Made by a program: the position numbers and the translations under genes. A model generated the notes under the pieces. The model saw only the letters and a list, made by a program, of their open reading frames with translations. It was not told the origin of the DNA and ran no database searches. A DNA stretch of 64,000 bases from Paraburkholderia hayleyella (GTDB taxonomy: Bacteria > Pseudomonadota > Gammaproteobacteria > Burkholderiales > Burkholderiaceae), in NCBI RefSeq assembly GCF_009455685.1, contig NZ_QPES01000001.1, positions 558,001 through 622,000 on the forward strand, given 5' to 3'. Shown one piece after another: positions 17,559 to 26,037 of the stretch. The stretch's first letter is position 1. Each line of letters starts with the position of its first letter.

Positions 17559-20500
17559 ATGAACGACCCTCAACCACTAGCCCGCCAGGCATCTCCCGCC
17601 GCGCAAGGTCTCTATGACCCGCACAACGAACACGACGCCTGCGGCGTAGGTTTTGTCGCCCATATCAAGGGCAAGAAAAGTCACGAGATCATTCAGCAGG
17701 GTTTGAAAATTCTCGAAAACCTCGATCACCGGGGCGCGGTCGGTGCCGACCCCTTAATGGGTGATGGCGCGGGTATTCTGATTCAGATCCCTGATGGTTT
17801 TTACCGCGAGGAAATGGCAAGGCAGGGCGTGATGCTGCCTCCGGCCGGCGAATATGGGGTCGGCATGGTTTTTCTGCCGAAAGAACACGCTTCGCGCCTG
17901 GCCTGCGAGCAGGAACTGGAGCGCACGGTCAAGGCAGAAGGGCAGGTGGTGCTGGGCTGGCGTGATGTCCCGGTGGATCACACGATGCCGATCTCTCCAA
18001 CCGTCAAGGCGACCGAGCCGCTCATCCGGCAAATTTTCATTGGCCGTGGCCGCGACATCATGGTGACCGATGCCCTCGAGCGCAAGCTGTACGTCATCCG
18101 CAAGACCGCCAGTCATCGTATTCAGGCGCTCCAGCTCAAGCACGGCAAGGAATATTTCGTGCCGTCCATGTCGGCGCGTACGGTTGTTTATAAAGGGCTG
18201 CTGCTTGCCGGTCAGGTTGGCGTGTATTACCGCGATTTGCAGGACGAGCGGGTCGTGTCCGCGCTGGCGTTGGTGCACCAGCGTTTCTCGACCAACACCT
18301 TCCCAGCCTGGGAGCTGGCGCATCCGTACCGGATGATTGCCCATAACGGCGAGATCAACACCGTCAAGGGCAACGTCAACTGGCTCAACGCGCGCACGGG
18401 CGCAATCGCCAGCCATGTGCTGGGCGATGACCTGCCCAAGCTCTGGCCGCTGATCTATCCTGGCCAGTCGGATACCGCTTCATTCGATAACTGTCTTGAG
18501 TTGCTGGTGATGGCGGGCTATCCGCTGGTTCACGCAGTCATGATGATGATCCCCGAGGCGTGGGAGCAGCACACGTTGATGGATGACAACCGCCGCGCCT
18601 TCTACGAATATCACGCCGCGATGATGGAGCCATGGGATGGCCCCGCGGCCATCGCCTTTACCGATGGCCGCCAGATTGGCGCGACGCTCGACCGCAACGG
18701 GCTGCGTCCGGCGCGCTACATCATTACCGATGACGATCTCGTCATCATGGCGTCCGAATCCGGCGTGCTGCCTATTCCCGAATCGAAGATCGTCAAGAAA
18801 TGGCGTCTGCAGCCGGGCAAGATGTTCCTGATCGACATGGAGCATGGCCGCATCATTGACGACAAGGAGCTCAAGGACAACCTCGCCAACGCCAAGCCCT
18901 ACAAGAGCTGGATTGACGCTGTGCGGATCAAGCTCGATGAAATCGACGCGCCCGTCGAGGGCCATGTCAGCGGGTACCACGAGGCAGCGGCGCTGCTCGA
19001 CCGGCAACAGGCATTTGGTTACACCCAGGAAGACCTCAAGTTCCTGATGGCGCCGATGGCGCAGTCGGGCGAGGAGGCCGTGGGCTCGATGGGTAACGAT
19101 TCACCGCTGGCGGTGATGTCGAACAAGAACAAGACGCTGTATCACTACTTCAAGCAACTGTTCGCCCAGGTGACGAACCCGCCAATCGATCCGATCCGTG
19201 AAAACATGGTGATGTCGCTGGTGTCGTTTGTCGGCCCCAAACCCAATCTGCTCGATACCAACAACATCAACCCGCCGATGCGGCTCGAAGTCTCGCAGCC
19301 GGTGCTCGATTTCCGCGACATCGCCAAGATTCGCGCGATTGATCAATACACCGGTGGCAAATTCAGTTCGTATGAGCTGAACATCTGTTATCCGGTGGTG
19401 TGGGGCAAGGAGGGCATCGAAGCGCGTCTGGCCTCGCTGTGCGCGGAGGCGGTCGATGCCGTGAAGTCCGGCTACAACATGCTGATCGTTTCGGATCGCA
19501 AGGCCAACCGGGATCACGTGGCGATTCCCGCGTTGCTGGCCACGGCGGCCATCCACACGCATCTGGTGCAGCAAGGGCTGCGCACGAGCACGGGCCTCGT
19601 CGTCGAAACCGGTTCGGCACGCGAAACCCACCACTTCGCGCTACTCGCGGGCTATGGCGCCGAAGCGGTGCATCCCTATCTGGCCATGGAAACGCTTGCG
19701 CACATGGCCGCAGGTCTCAAGGGCGAGCTGTCCGCGGACAAAGCCATCTACAACTTCACGAAGGCGGTGGGCAAGGGGCTGCTGAAGGTCATGTCGAAGA
19801 TGGGCATTTCGACCTACATGTCCTATACCGGCGCGCAGATTTTCGAGGCGGTAGGCCTGGCTGAAGATCTGGTGACGAAGTATTTCAAAGGCACGTCATC
19901 GAAGGTGGGCGGCATTGGTCTTTTTGAAGTCGCGGAAGAAGCCATCCGTTGGCACCACGACGCCTTTGGCGACAATCCGTTGCTGGCGACGATGCTCGAC
20001 GCAGGCGGTGAATACGCCTATCGCGTGCGCGGCGAAGAACATATGTGGACGCCCGATGCGATTGCTCGCCTGCAGCATTCCACGCGCAGCAATTCGTATC
20101 AGACCTACAAGGAGTACGCGCACCTGATCAACGATCAGACGAAGCGCCACATGACATTCCGGGGTTTGTTCGAGTTCCGCGTCGATCCGGCTAAAGCGAT
20201 TGCGCTCGATGAGGTCGAACCGGCCCGGGAGATCGTCAAACGCTTTGCGACGGGCGCGATGTCGCTGGGTTCGATTTCAACCGAAGCGCACGCGACACTC
20301 GCCGTGGCGATGAACCGCATCGGCGGCAAGTCGAACACGGGCGAAGGCGGCGAGGACGAAAACCGGTATCGCAATGAGCTGCGCGGCATTCCGATCAAAA
20401 AAGGCGACACGCTGGCATCCGTGATTGGCAGCGAAGTGGTGGCCGATATCGCGTTGCAAGACGGTGACTCGTTACGCTCGAAGATCAAGCAGGTGGCATC

Positions 20501-22265
20501 GGGCCGTTTCGGTGTCACGGCGGAGTACCTGTCTTCCGCGGACCAGATTCAAATCAAGATGGCGCAAGGCGCCAAGCCGGGTGAAGGCGGCCAGTTGCCC
20601 GGCCATAAAGTGACCGACTACATCGGCCGCTTGCGTTATTCAGTGCCAGGCGTTGGCTTGATCTCGCCGCCGCCGCATCACGATATTTATTCCATCGAAG
20701 ACCTCGCGCAACTGATTCACGACCTGAAGAACGTGAATCCGGCGGCCAGCATTTCGGTCAAGCTCGTGTCTGAATCGGGTGTGGGCACGGTGGCCGCAGG
20801 GGTGGCGAAAGCCAAGGCCGACCATGTGGTGATTGCCGGTCACGATGGCGGCACGGGCGCCTCGCCGCTGTCGTCGGTCAAGCATGCGGGTACACCGTGG
20901 GAGCTTGGTCTGGCGGAAACCCAGCAAACCCTGGTGCTCAACCAGTTGCGCGGGCGTATTCGCGTGCAGGCCGATGGCCAGATGAAAACCGGCCGCGACG
21001 TAGTGATTGGGGCGCTCCTCGGCGCCGATGAGTTTGGTTTTGCGACCGCGCCGCTCGTCGTCGAAGGCTGCATCATGATGCGCAAATGCCATCTGAATAC
21101 CTGCCCCGTCGGCGTGGCCACGCAAGATCCCGTCTTGCGCGCCAAGTTCACCGGGCAACCTGAACATGTGGTGAACTTCTTCTTCTTTGTCGCCGAAGAA
21201 GTGCGCGAAATCATGGCGCAACTCGGCATACGCAAGTTCGATGACCTCGTTGGGCATGCCGAACTGCTCGACATGAAAAAAGGCGTCGAGCACTGGAAAG
21301 CGAAAGGGCTGGATTTCTCGCGCGTGTTTTATCAGCCGCCGGTCGCCGCGGAGATTGCGCGCAAACACAACGATGTGCAGGACCATGGCCTCGTGCGCGC
21401 GCTGGACCACACGCTGATTGAAAAGGCCCGGGCCGCGATCGAACACGGCGAGCATGTGTCGTTCATCCAGCCGGTACGCAACGTGAACCGCACGGTGGGT
21501 GCGATGCTCTCCGGCATGATCGCCAGAAAGCATGGTCACGAAGGTTTGCCCGATGACGCCATCCATATTCAGCTGAAAGGTACGGCTGGCCAGAGCTTCG
21601 GCGCGTTTTTAGCGCGCGGCGTCACGCTCGATCTGGTCGGCGACGGCAATGATTACGTGGGCAAGGGGCTCTCGGGCGGGCGCATCATCATTCGTCCCAC
21701 CAACGATTTCCGCGGTAAATCGGAAGAAAACATCATTTGTGGCAACACCGTGATGTACGGCGCGCTCGAAGGTGAGGCGTTTTTTCGGGGCGTTGCGGGT
21801 GAGCGTTTTTGCGTGCGTAACTCCGGCGCCACAGCCGTCGTGGAAGGCACGGGTGACCACGGTTGCGAATACATGACCGGTGGCACCGTCGTGGTGCTCG
21901 GCGAAACCGGGCGGAACTTTGCCGCGGGCATGTCGGGCGGCGTGGCCTATGTGTTCGATCCTGAAGGAAGCTTCGCGGGCAAGTGCAACAGGTCGATGGT
22001 CGCGCTCGATCCGGTGTTGCAGCAAGCCGAGCAGGAACGCACGATCAACCCCGCGTTGTGGCACACCGGGGCCACCGATGAAGCCTTGCTTAAAGGGCTG
22101 GTGGAGCGGCACTTCCAGTTCACCGGTTCGCTGCGCGCCAAGGTGCTGCTGGAAAACTGGGATGCCTCGCGCCGTCAGTTCGTGAAAGTTTTTCCCACGG
22201 AATACAAGCGTGCGCTCGGTGAGATTGGCGCGAAGAAAACGGGCAAGGAAGCGCTCGCCGCCTGA
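17559..22265 (+). CDS. gltB: Glutamate synthase (NADPH) large subunit GltB
   Basis: GltB makes two glutamates from glutamine and 2-oxoglutarate, with electrons from GltD. I start at ATG 17559 (1568 residues): a short propeptide precedes Cys28 in EHDACGVGF, the N-terminal nucleophile of the class II amidotransferase domain after self-cleavage. The frame is open 47 codons further upstream but that part overlaps the promoter region. Next come the central domain, the FMN-binding synthase domain with the 3Fe-4S cysteines Cys1171, Cys1177 and Cys1182 (GCIMMRKCHLNTC), and the C-terminal right-handed helix with Gly-rich repeats (GDHGCEYMTGGTVVVLGETG). gltD follows after 114 bases. Confidence 0.98.
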   Translation: MNDPQPLARQASPAAQGLYDPHNEHDACGVGFVAHIKGKKSHEIIQQGLKILENLDHRGAVGADPLMGDGAGILIQIPDGFYREEMARQGVMLPPAGEYGVGMVFLPKEHASRLACEQELERTVKAEGQVVLGWRDVPVDHTMPISPTVKATEPLIRQIFIGRGRDIMVTDALERKLYVIRKTASHRIQALQLKHGKEYFVPSMSARTVVYKGLLLAGQVGVYYRDLQDERVVSALALVHQRFSTNTFPAWELAHPYRMIAHNGEINTVKGNVNWLNARTGAIASHVLGDDLPKLWPLIYPGQSDTASFDNCLELLVMAGYPLVHAVMMMIPEAWEQHTLMDDNRRAFYEYHAAMMEPWDGPAAIAFTDGRQIGATLDRNGLRPARYIITDDDLVIMASESGVLPIPESKIVKKWRLQPGKMFLIDMEHGRIIDDKELKDNLANAKPYKSWIDAVRIKLDEIDAPVEGHVSGYHEAAALLDRQQAFGYTQEDLKFLMAPMAQSGEEAVGSMGNDSPLAVMSNKNKTLYHYFKQLFAQVTNPPIDPIRENMVMSLVSFVGPKPNLLDTNNINPPMRLEVSQPVLDFRDIAKIRAIDQYTGGKFSSYELNICYPVVWGKEGIEARLASLCAEAVDAVKSGYNMLIVSDRKANRDHVAIPALLATAAIHTHLVQQGLRTSTGLVVETGSARETHHFALLAGYGAEAVHPYLAMETLAHMAAGLKGELSADKAIYNFTKAVGKGLLKVMSKMGISTYMSYTGAQIFEAVGLAEDLVTKYFKGTSSKVGGIGLFEVAEEAIRWHHDAFGDNPLLATMLDAGGEYAYRVRGEEHMWTPDAIARLQHSTRSNSYQTYKEYAHLINDQTKRHMTFRGLFEFRVDPAKAIALDEVEPAREIVKRFATGAMSLGSISTEAHATLAVAMNRIGGKSNTGEGGEDENRYRNELRGIPIKKGDTLASVIGSEVVADIALQDGDSLRSKIKQVASGRFGVTAEYLSSADQIQIKMAQGAKPGEGGQLPGHKVTDYIGRLRYSVPGVGLISPPPHHDIYSIEDLAQLIHDLKNVNPAASISVKLVSESGVGTVAAGVAKAKADHVVIAGHDGGTGASPLSSVKHAGTPWELGLAETQQTLVLNQLRGRIRVQADGQMKTGRDVVIGALLGADEFGFATAPLVVEGCIMMRKCHLNTCPVGVATQDPVLRAKFTGQPEHVVNFFFFVAEEVREIMAQLGIRKFDDLVGHAELLDMKKGVEHWKAKGLDFSRVFYQPPVAAEIARKHNDVQDHGLVRALDHTLIEKARAAIEHGEHVSFIQPVRNVNRTVGAMLSGMIARKHGHEGLPDDAIHIQLKGTAGQSFGAFLARGVTLDLVGDGNDYVGKGLSGGRIIIRPTNDFRGKSEENIICGNTVMYGALEGEAFFRGVAGERFCVRNSGATAVVEGTGDHGCEYMTGGTVVVLGETGRNFAAGMSGGVAYVFDPEGSFAGKCNRSMVALDPVLQQAEQERTINPALWHTGATDEALLKGLVERHFQFTGSLRAKVLLENWDASRRQFVKVFPTEYKRALGEIGAKKTGKEALAA

Positions 22266-22379
22266 GCATCGTGGCCCGCTACCCGGCGAGCACCCCAAAT
22301 TATCGACGCTGGCTGCGCGTGAATGCAGCCAGCGCCCGATCCCTGATCAATACTGCTGATAGATAAAGAAGAGCATCCC

Positions 22380-23846
22380 ATGGGCAAGGCAACCGGTTTT
22401 CTGGAGTATGAGCGCCGCCACGAGGCATATGAAGCGCCACTCACACGCATCAAGCATTACAAGGAGTTCGTTGCAGCGCTGGCTGATGACGAAGCAAAAA
22501 TCCAGGGCGCACGCTGTATGGATTGCGGTATTCCATTTTGCAATAGCGGCTGCCCGGTGAATAACATCATTCCGGACTTCAACGATCTCGTATTTCATGG
22601 GGATTGGAAGACCGCGCTTGAGGTACTGCATTCAACCAACAACTTTCCTGAATTCACCGGCCGGATTTGCCCGGCGCCGTGTGAAGCCGCCTGCACGCTG
22701 GGCATCAACAATGATCCGGTCGGGATCAAATCGATTGAGCACGCGATTATCGACAAAGCCTGGGCCGAGGGGTGGGTCGCACCGTTGCCACCCAGGCACA
22801 AAAGCGGCAAAAAAGTCGCGGTGGTGGGGTCCGGGCCTGCGGGTTTGGCGGCAGCGCAGCAGCTCGCGCGTGCCGGACACGAGGTCACGGTATTCGAGAA
22901 AAACGACCGGATTGGCGGCTTGCTGCGCTATGGCATTCCTGATTTCAAGCTGGAGAAATGGCTGATCGATCGTCGCATGCGGCAGATGGAAGCCGAAGGC
23001 GTGAGCTTTCGTGCCAATGTTTTCATCGGTAAGGAGCCTTTGCCCGCCTTCGTGGGCAATACCGCAAAAGAGACGCTCTCGCCCGACGATCTCAAAGCCC
23101 AGTTCGATGCGATTGTGATTGCAGGGGGTTCCGAGACGCCGCGCGATCTGCCGGTGCCGGGCCGTGAGCTCGCGGGCATTCATTACGCCATGGAGTTTTT
23201 ACCGCAACAAAACAAGGCGAACGCCGGCGATAAGGTGCTCAACCCGTTGCTGGCGAAGGGCCGGCATGTCGTGGTGATTGGTGGGGGCGATACCGGCTCG
23301 GATTGCGTCGGCACGTCGAACCGGCATGGCGCGAAAAGCGTGACGCAATTTGAGTTGCTGCCGCAGCCGCCTGAAACCGAAAACAAGCCGCTGGTCTGGC
23401 CGTACTGGCCAGTGAAGCTGCGCACCTCGTCATCGCATGAGGAAGGATGCGAGCGCGACTGGGCGGTGGCGACCAAACGTTTCGAAGGCAAAAACGGCAA
23501 GGTTGAAAAACTGGTTGCCGTGCGCGTCGAATGGAAGGATGGAAAGATGCAGGAAGTGCCCGGTTCGGAATTCGAAATGAAGGCTGATCTGGTATTGCTG
23601 GCGATGGGGTTCACGCAACCGGTTGCACCTGTGCTGGAGGCCTTCGGCGTTGAACGGGACGCGCGCGGCAATGTGCGCGCGGCAACGGAAGGCGATCACG
23701 CTTATTACACCTCGGTCGATAAAGTTTTTGCTGCGGGCGATATGCGCCGCGGACAGTCGCTGGTGGTTTGGGCGATCCGCGAAGGACGTCAGTGCGCACG
23801 TTCGGTCGATGCCTTTTTGATGGGGCATTCGGAGTTGCCCCGGTAA
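22380..23846 (+). CDS. gltD: Glutamate synthase (NADPH) small subunit GltD
   Basis: GltD takes electrons from NADPH to FAD and through two 4Fe-4S clusters to GltB. The 488-residue protein has the N-terminal cysteine motifs CMDCGIPFCNSGCP (about 46-59) and CPAPCEAAC (about 97-105), then an FAD dinucleotide fold (VAVVGSGPAGLAAAQQLARAG) and an NADPH fold (VVVIGGGDTGSDCVG), and the C-terminal FAMD-like region VFAAGDMRRGQSLVVWAI. It is the last core gene before the AT-rich islet; no clear terminator follows. Confidence 0.97.
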   Translation: MGKATGFLEYERRHEAYEAPLTRIKHYKEFVAALADDEAKIQGARCMDCGIPFCNSGCPVNNIIPDFNDLVFHGDWKTALEVLHSTNNFPEFTGRICPAPCEAACTLGINNDPVGIKSIEHAIIDKAWAEGWVAPLPPRHKSGKKVAVVGSGPAGLAAAQQLARAGHEVTVFEKNDRIGGLLRYGIPDFKLEKWLIDRRMRQMEAEGVSFRANVFIGKEPLPAFVGNTAKETLSPDDLKAQFDAIVIAGGSETPRDLPVPGRELAGIHYAMEFLPQQNKANAGDKVLNPLLAKGRHVVVIGGGDTGSDCVGTSNRHGAKSVTQFELLPQPPETENKPLVWPYWPVKLRTSSSHEEGCERDWAVATKRFEGKNGKVEKLVAVRVEWKDGKMQEVPGSEFEMKADLVLLAMGFTQPVAPVLEAFGVERDARGNVRAATEGDHAYYTSVDKVFAAGDMRRGQSLVVWAIREGRQCARSVDAFLMGHSELPR

Positions 23847-24486
23847 CGACAGGTTTGGTTTGTGGGTCGGGTTTCTGGCGTTAGGCTTTCGTGGCCCAGC
23901 GCCGGGTTCCCCGCCCAAGAAGTGCTGCCACAGCCCAGCCCACCGACCATTCGCCGTCCCAGCCTCCTATGGCTGATGAAATCAGCGCGCTGGTGGCAAT
24001 TATTCCGGCCTCGCTTTTTGTCATGGCCCAGGCCGCGATCAAGGTGGGAATCAGGAATGATGCGGGGCTTAGCTGGGATTTGCTGGTTTGTTATATGTTA
24101 AAACCCCCGGGATTATGCCGGAAATTGCAAATTAAAATTAATAGGATGGATAATTTAAAAATAGAAGGCTGCCGGTTTGATATAAATATTTGAGGTTGAA
24201 AATAACTGGGTGGATTAAAACGCAAGATGATGCGTGGTAATTTGATGGGCGGTAATAGATGCGCGTCGTACATGAGGTGTGCTGGATTATGGCATGGGAT
24301 TTTATGGGTTTGTAATAAGTTATCGCAGAAACGTTGCCTGGGTGATTTATGCCTTTTTATTATCTCTATAATTTTGCGCCCTGATTTAAGTAAAATCCCT
24401 GATTGACTGTGCTTGCCTGAAAAATAGAAATTAAAGCCTTCTGTAAATGCGGCATTTGGCTTGCCACATAATTCTATGGGTGGCGT
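23847..24486. other. 640-bp gap: GC-rich remnant then AT-rich non-coding DNA
   Basis: The first 230 bases are GC-rich and carry a possible decayed frame (from ATG 23969: hydrophobic IIPASLFVMAQAAI then GLSWDLL). From about 24100 composition drops sharply; for example 17 of 60 bases are G or C in 24121-24180. No convincing gene is seen in 24100-24486. A perfect TATAAT (24367-24372) and a promoter-like pair at 24403-24430 lie near its end. Confidence 0.6.
24403..24430 (+). promoter_or_regulatory. Candidate promoter of the islet genes
   Basis: TTGACT (24403-24408), a 16-base spacer and TAGAAA (24425-24430), about 55 bases before the first islet gene. The AT-rich context raises the chance of coincidence. 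Confidence 0.33.
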
Positions 24487-25050
24487 ATGAAATATATGAA
24501 GTGGGGGACGGCGTTTGCTGTTGTTGCCGTGATTTCGGTATTTGTTGTGTGGAAATTTATCAAAAATAATGAGGATATTTCTCAAATATCAAGGGCTGAA
24601 ATAAAGCCGGCAGGAAGCCTGGCTATTCCTGTCGCCGCATCGGCAGCGAATACAGACCCGGAGCATTTTATTACTCAGGACGATGTGCCATTTCCACCCA
24701 TCGCTGATCATCGTGGCTTGCTGGTCGATGGCCAGTATTTCAAACCCCGTCCTGATGTGGCGAGTTACATTGAGAAAGAATATTCGGATATTCCCACCCG
24801 GAAAGCCATGTTGCAATTTGCTGCGGCGTTTGAGGCGAGTATTGCGCTGGGCGGAACGGAGGATGGGGCGACGAGGGCTGCAGTATCGGAGCTGGATGCG
24901 CTGGGTTGTATCTCGGAAAAATTGTCAGATATTAGTATTAAAGAAAGACTTCATTTAATTAAAGAAATTGAAGCAAGAATGCTCAATTCTCCCGAGAGAA
25001 TGGTTGCATATGGAGAGAAAGGAGTCATCATGCGTTTTTTGAGGGGGTGA
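24487..25050 (+). CDS. Hypothetical membrane-anchored protein in AT-rich islet
   Basis: Not recognised. The 187-residue protein has one N-terminal membrane segment (about 6-24, AFAVVAVISVFVVWKF) preceded by Lys residues, so the rest should lie outside the cytoplasm as a signal-anchored protein. The external part begins with an Ala-rich spacer, then HFITQDDVPFPPIADHRGLL, and ends with helix-forming stretches (TRKAMLQFAAAFEASIAL, ERLHLIKEIEARML). Base composition is clearly more AT-rich than in the flanking core genes. The stop overlaps the GTG of the next gene by 4 bp, so the two are probably co-translated and work together. A short GGGTGG site precedes the ATG; an alternative ATG lies 9 bases later. 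Confidence 0.6.
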   Translation: MKYMKWGTAFAVVAVISVFVVWKFIKNNEDISQISRAEIKPAGSLAIPVAASAANTDPEHFITQDDVPFPPIADHRGLLVDGQYFKPRPDVASYIEKEYSDIPTRKAMLQFAAAFEASIALGGTEDGATRAAVSELDALGCISEKLSDISIKERLHLIKEIEARMLNSPERMVAYGEKGVIMRFLRG

Positions 25051-25337
25051 TACTTGCATTTATTTTGATTGTGTTGTGGGGGCGTGCTTATGCAAATAAT
25101 GAAAGTGGCTGTGAAAAGAAGCTTGTTATTTCATATGCTAATGGAATTATGAATAGCTTGTCTAATAGAACGGCGGGGATGAATGCATTAAAAAGCATGG
25201 TTGGATCGTCGTATGGTGGCTCTCCCGTAGAATATAGTCTGTCCGACAACCCCACAGAAGGCTTCTTAAAAGATCTGGTCCGTGTATTAAAACAAAAACT
25301 GGCAGAAGATCCTGGGCTGAGCTGGGGTTCAAGGTAA
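25047..25337 (+). CDS. Hypothetical secreted protein, probably truncated at its 3' end
   Basis: Not firmly recognised. The 96-residue frame starts with GTG in a GTGA overlap with the previous gene. A signal peptide (about 1-16, LAFILIVLWGRAYA) is followed by KKLVISYANGIMNSLSNRTAGMNAL and, later, YSLSDNPTEGFLKDLVRVLKQKLAEDPG. The hydrophobic strand running into NGI, then a helix and an (Asn-Pro) strand-turn, reminds me of the first part of secreted alpha/beta-hydrolase-like proteins, but no nucleophile motif is present. It ends exactly where base composition changes; a one-base shift near 25312 would join it to the next frame. It is therefore either a short protein or the 5' part of a broken gene. 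Confidence 0.5.
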   Translation: MILAFILIVLWGRAYANNESGCEKKLVISYANGIMNSLSNRTAGMNALKSMVGSSYGGSPVEYSLSDNPTEGFLKDLVRVLKQKLAEDPGLSWGSR

Positions 25338-25345
25338 CCCAGCCG

Positions 25346-25960
25346 ATGGGCCACAGCTTCGTGGGCGTCTACGTCGATCCGGAATCCCGTTCCTGCGCCT
25401 CGATCAAAAAGATGACGCAAACCGGCCTGGACCGGCTCGGCCATCCGAACAAGGCAGGCGCGATCCTCGCCCGCTACCGGGCGGTGTCATGGAAGATGGC
25501 GGCCCTGCAGCCGGGCATGGAGGCCTCGTGTAACAGCCAGGTGGCAGATGGCATCTGGCCGCTGTCCTGGGTCAACACGGCACGGACGTTCTACCTGAAA
25601 GCACCTTACGACGCGGCGAAATCGTATGTGTTCGTCGATGCAGAGGGGCGGAGCATCGATCAGGCGGGGCTGGACCCCTATCTTCCAGAAGGGATGAGTG
25701 GCTGGCTGGCCCTCCAGAACAGCGGCGCTTTCGACCGGAGCTTGACGTGGATTGGCCCAGCCGGGCTCTACAAGGAAGGACTTTGCAGTGTCAGCGAGGG
25801 CCCGCCCGACACCAGCAAGTTCAGCCTGCTGGATTACTTCAACTCGCCGGACAAGGAGGCGCTGGCCGCTGGGGGCATCACGTTGAGCTGGTTGCCGACG
25901 ACTTTGCCGTTTGTCTCGTTGCGTGCGGATGTCTGTACCAAAGAGGCGATCACGATGTAG
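25346..25960 (+). CDS. Hypothetical protein, likely 5'-truncated (GC-rich orphan)
   Basis: Not recognised. From ATG 25346 the frame gives 204 residues with normal GC-rich coding composition (36 of 60 bases G or C in 25561-25620) and convincing protein character: PMGHSFVGVYVDPESRSC, ILARYRAVSWKMA, SWVNTARTFYLKAPYDAAKSYVFVDAEG, LALQNSGAFDR. The frame is open upstream of the ATG to 25238 and its protein-like part (SWAELGFKVTQ) seems to begin at the composition break near 25312. Together with the lack of any signal peptide, this suggests a C-terminal piece of a longer protein. Weak AAGG ten bases before the ATG could allow translation. Several cysteines suggest an exported protein originally. Confidence 0.45.
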   Translation: MGHSFVGVYVDPESRSCASIKKMTQTGLDRLGHPNKAGAILARYRAVSWKMAALQPGMEASCNSQVADGIWPLSWVNTARTFYLKAPYDAAKSYVFVDAEGRSIDQAGLDPYLPEGMSGWLALQNSGAFDRSLTWIGPAGLYKEGLCSVSEGPPDTSKFSLLDYFNSPDKEALAAGGITLSWLPTTLPFVSLRADVCTKEAITM

Positions 25961-26037
25961 TGGTTTCTGCCAGCGCCACAGCATAGATAAAAACATAGGC
26001 AAACAAACCACGAAGTGCTCTTCCCGGATGTAACTTC

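Noticed and set aside
20640..21566. Minus-strand open frame of 308 codons inside gltB
   Set aside because: Fully antisense to the conserved synthase domain of gltB and without recognisable motifs.
24091..24585. Minus-strand open frame of 164 codons in the AT-rich gap
   Set aside because: Composition is dominated by Ile, Phe, Asn and Pro without domain character, it overlaps the start of the islet gene, and long AT-rich antisense frames arise by chance next to weakly constrained DNA.
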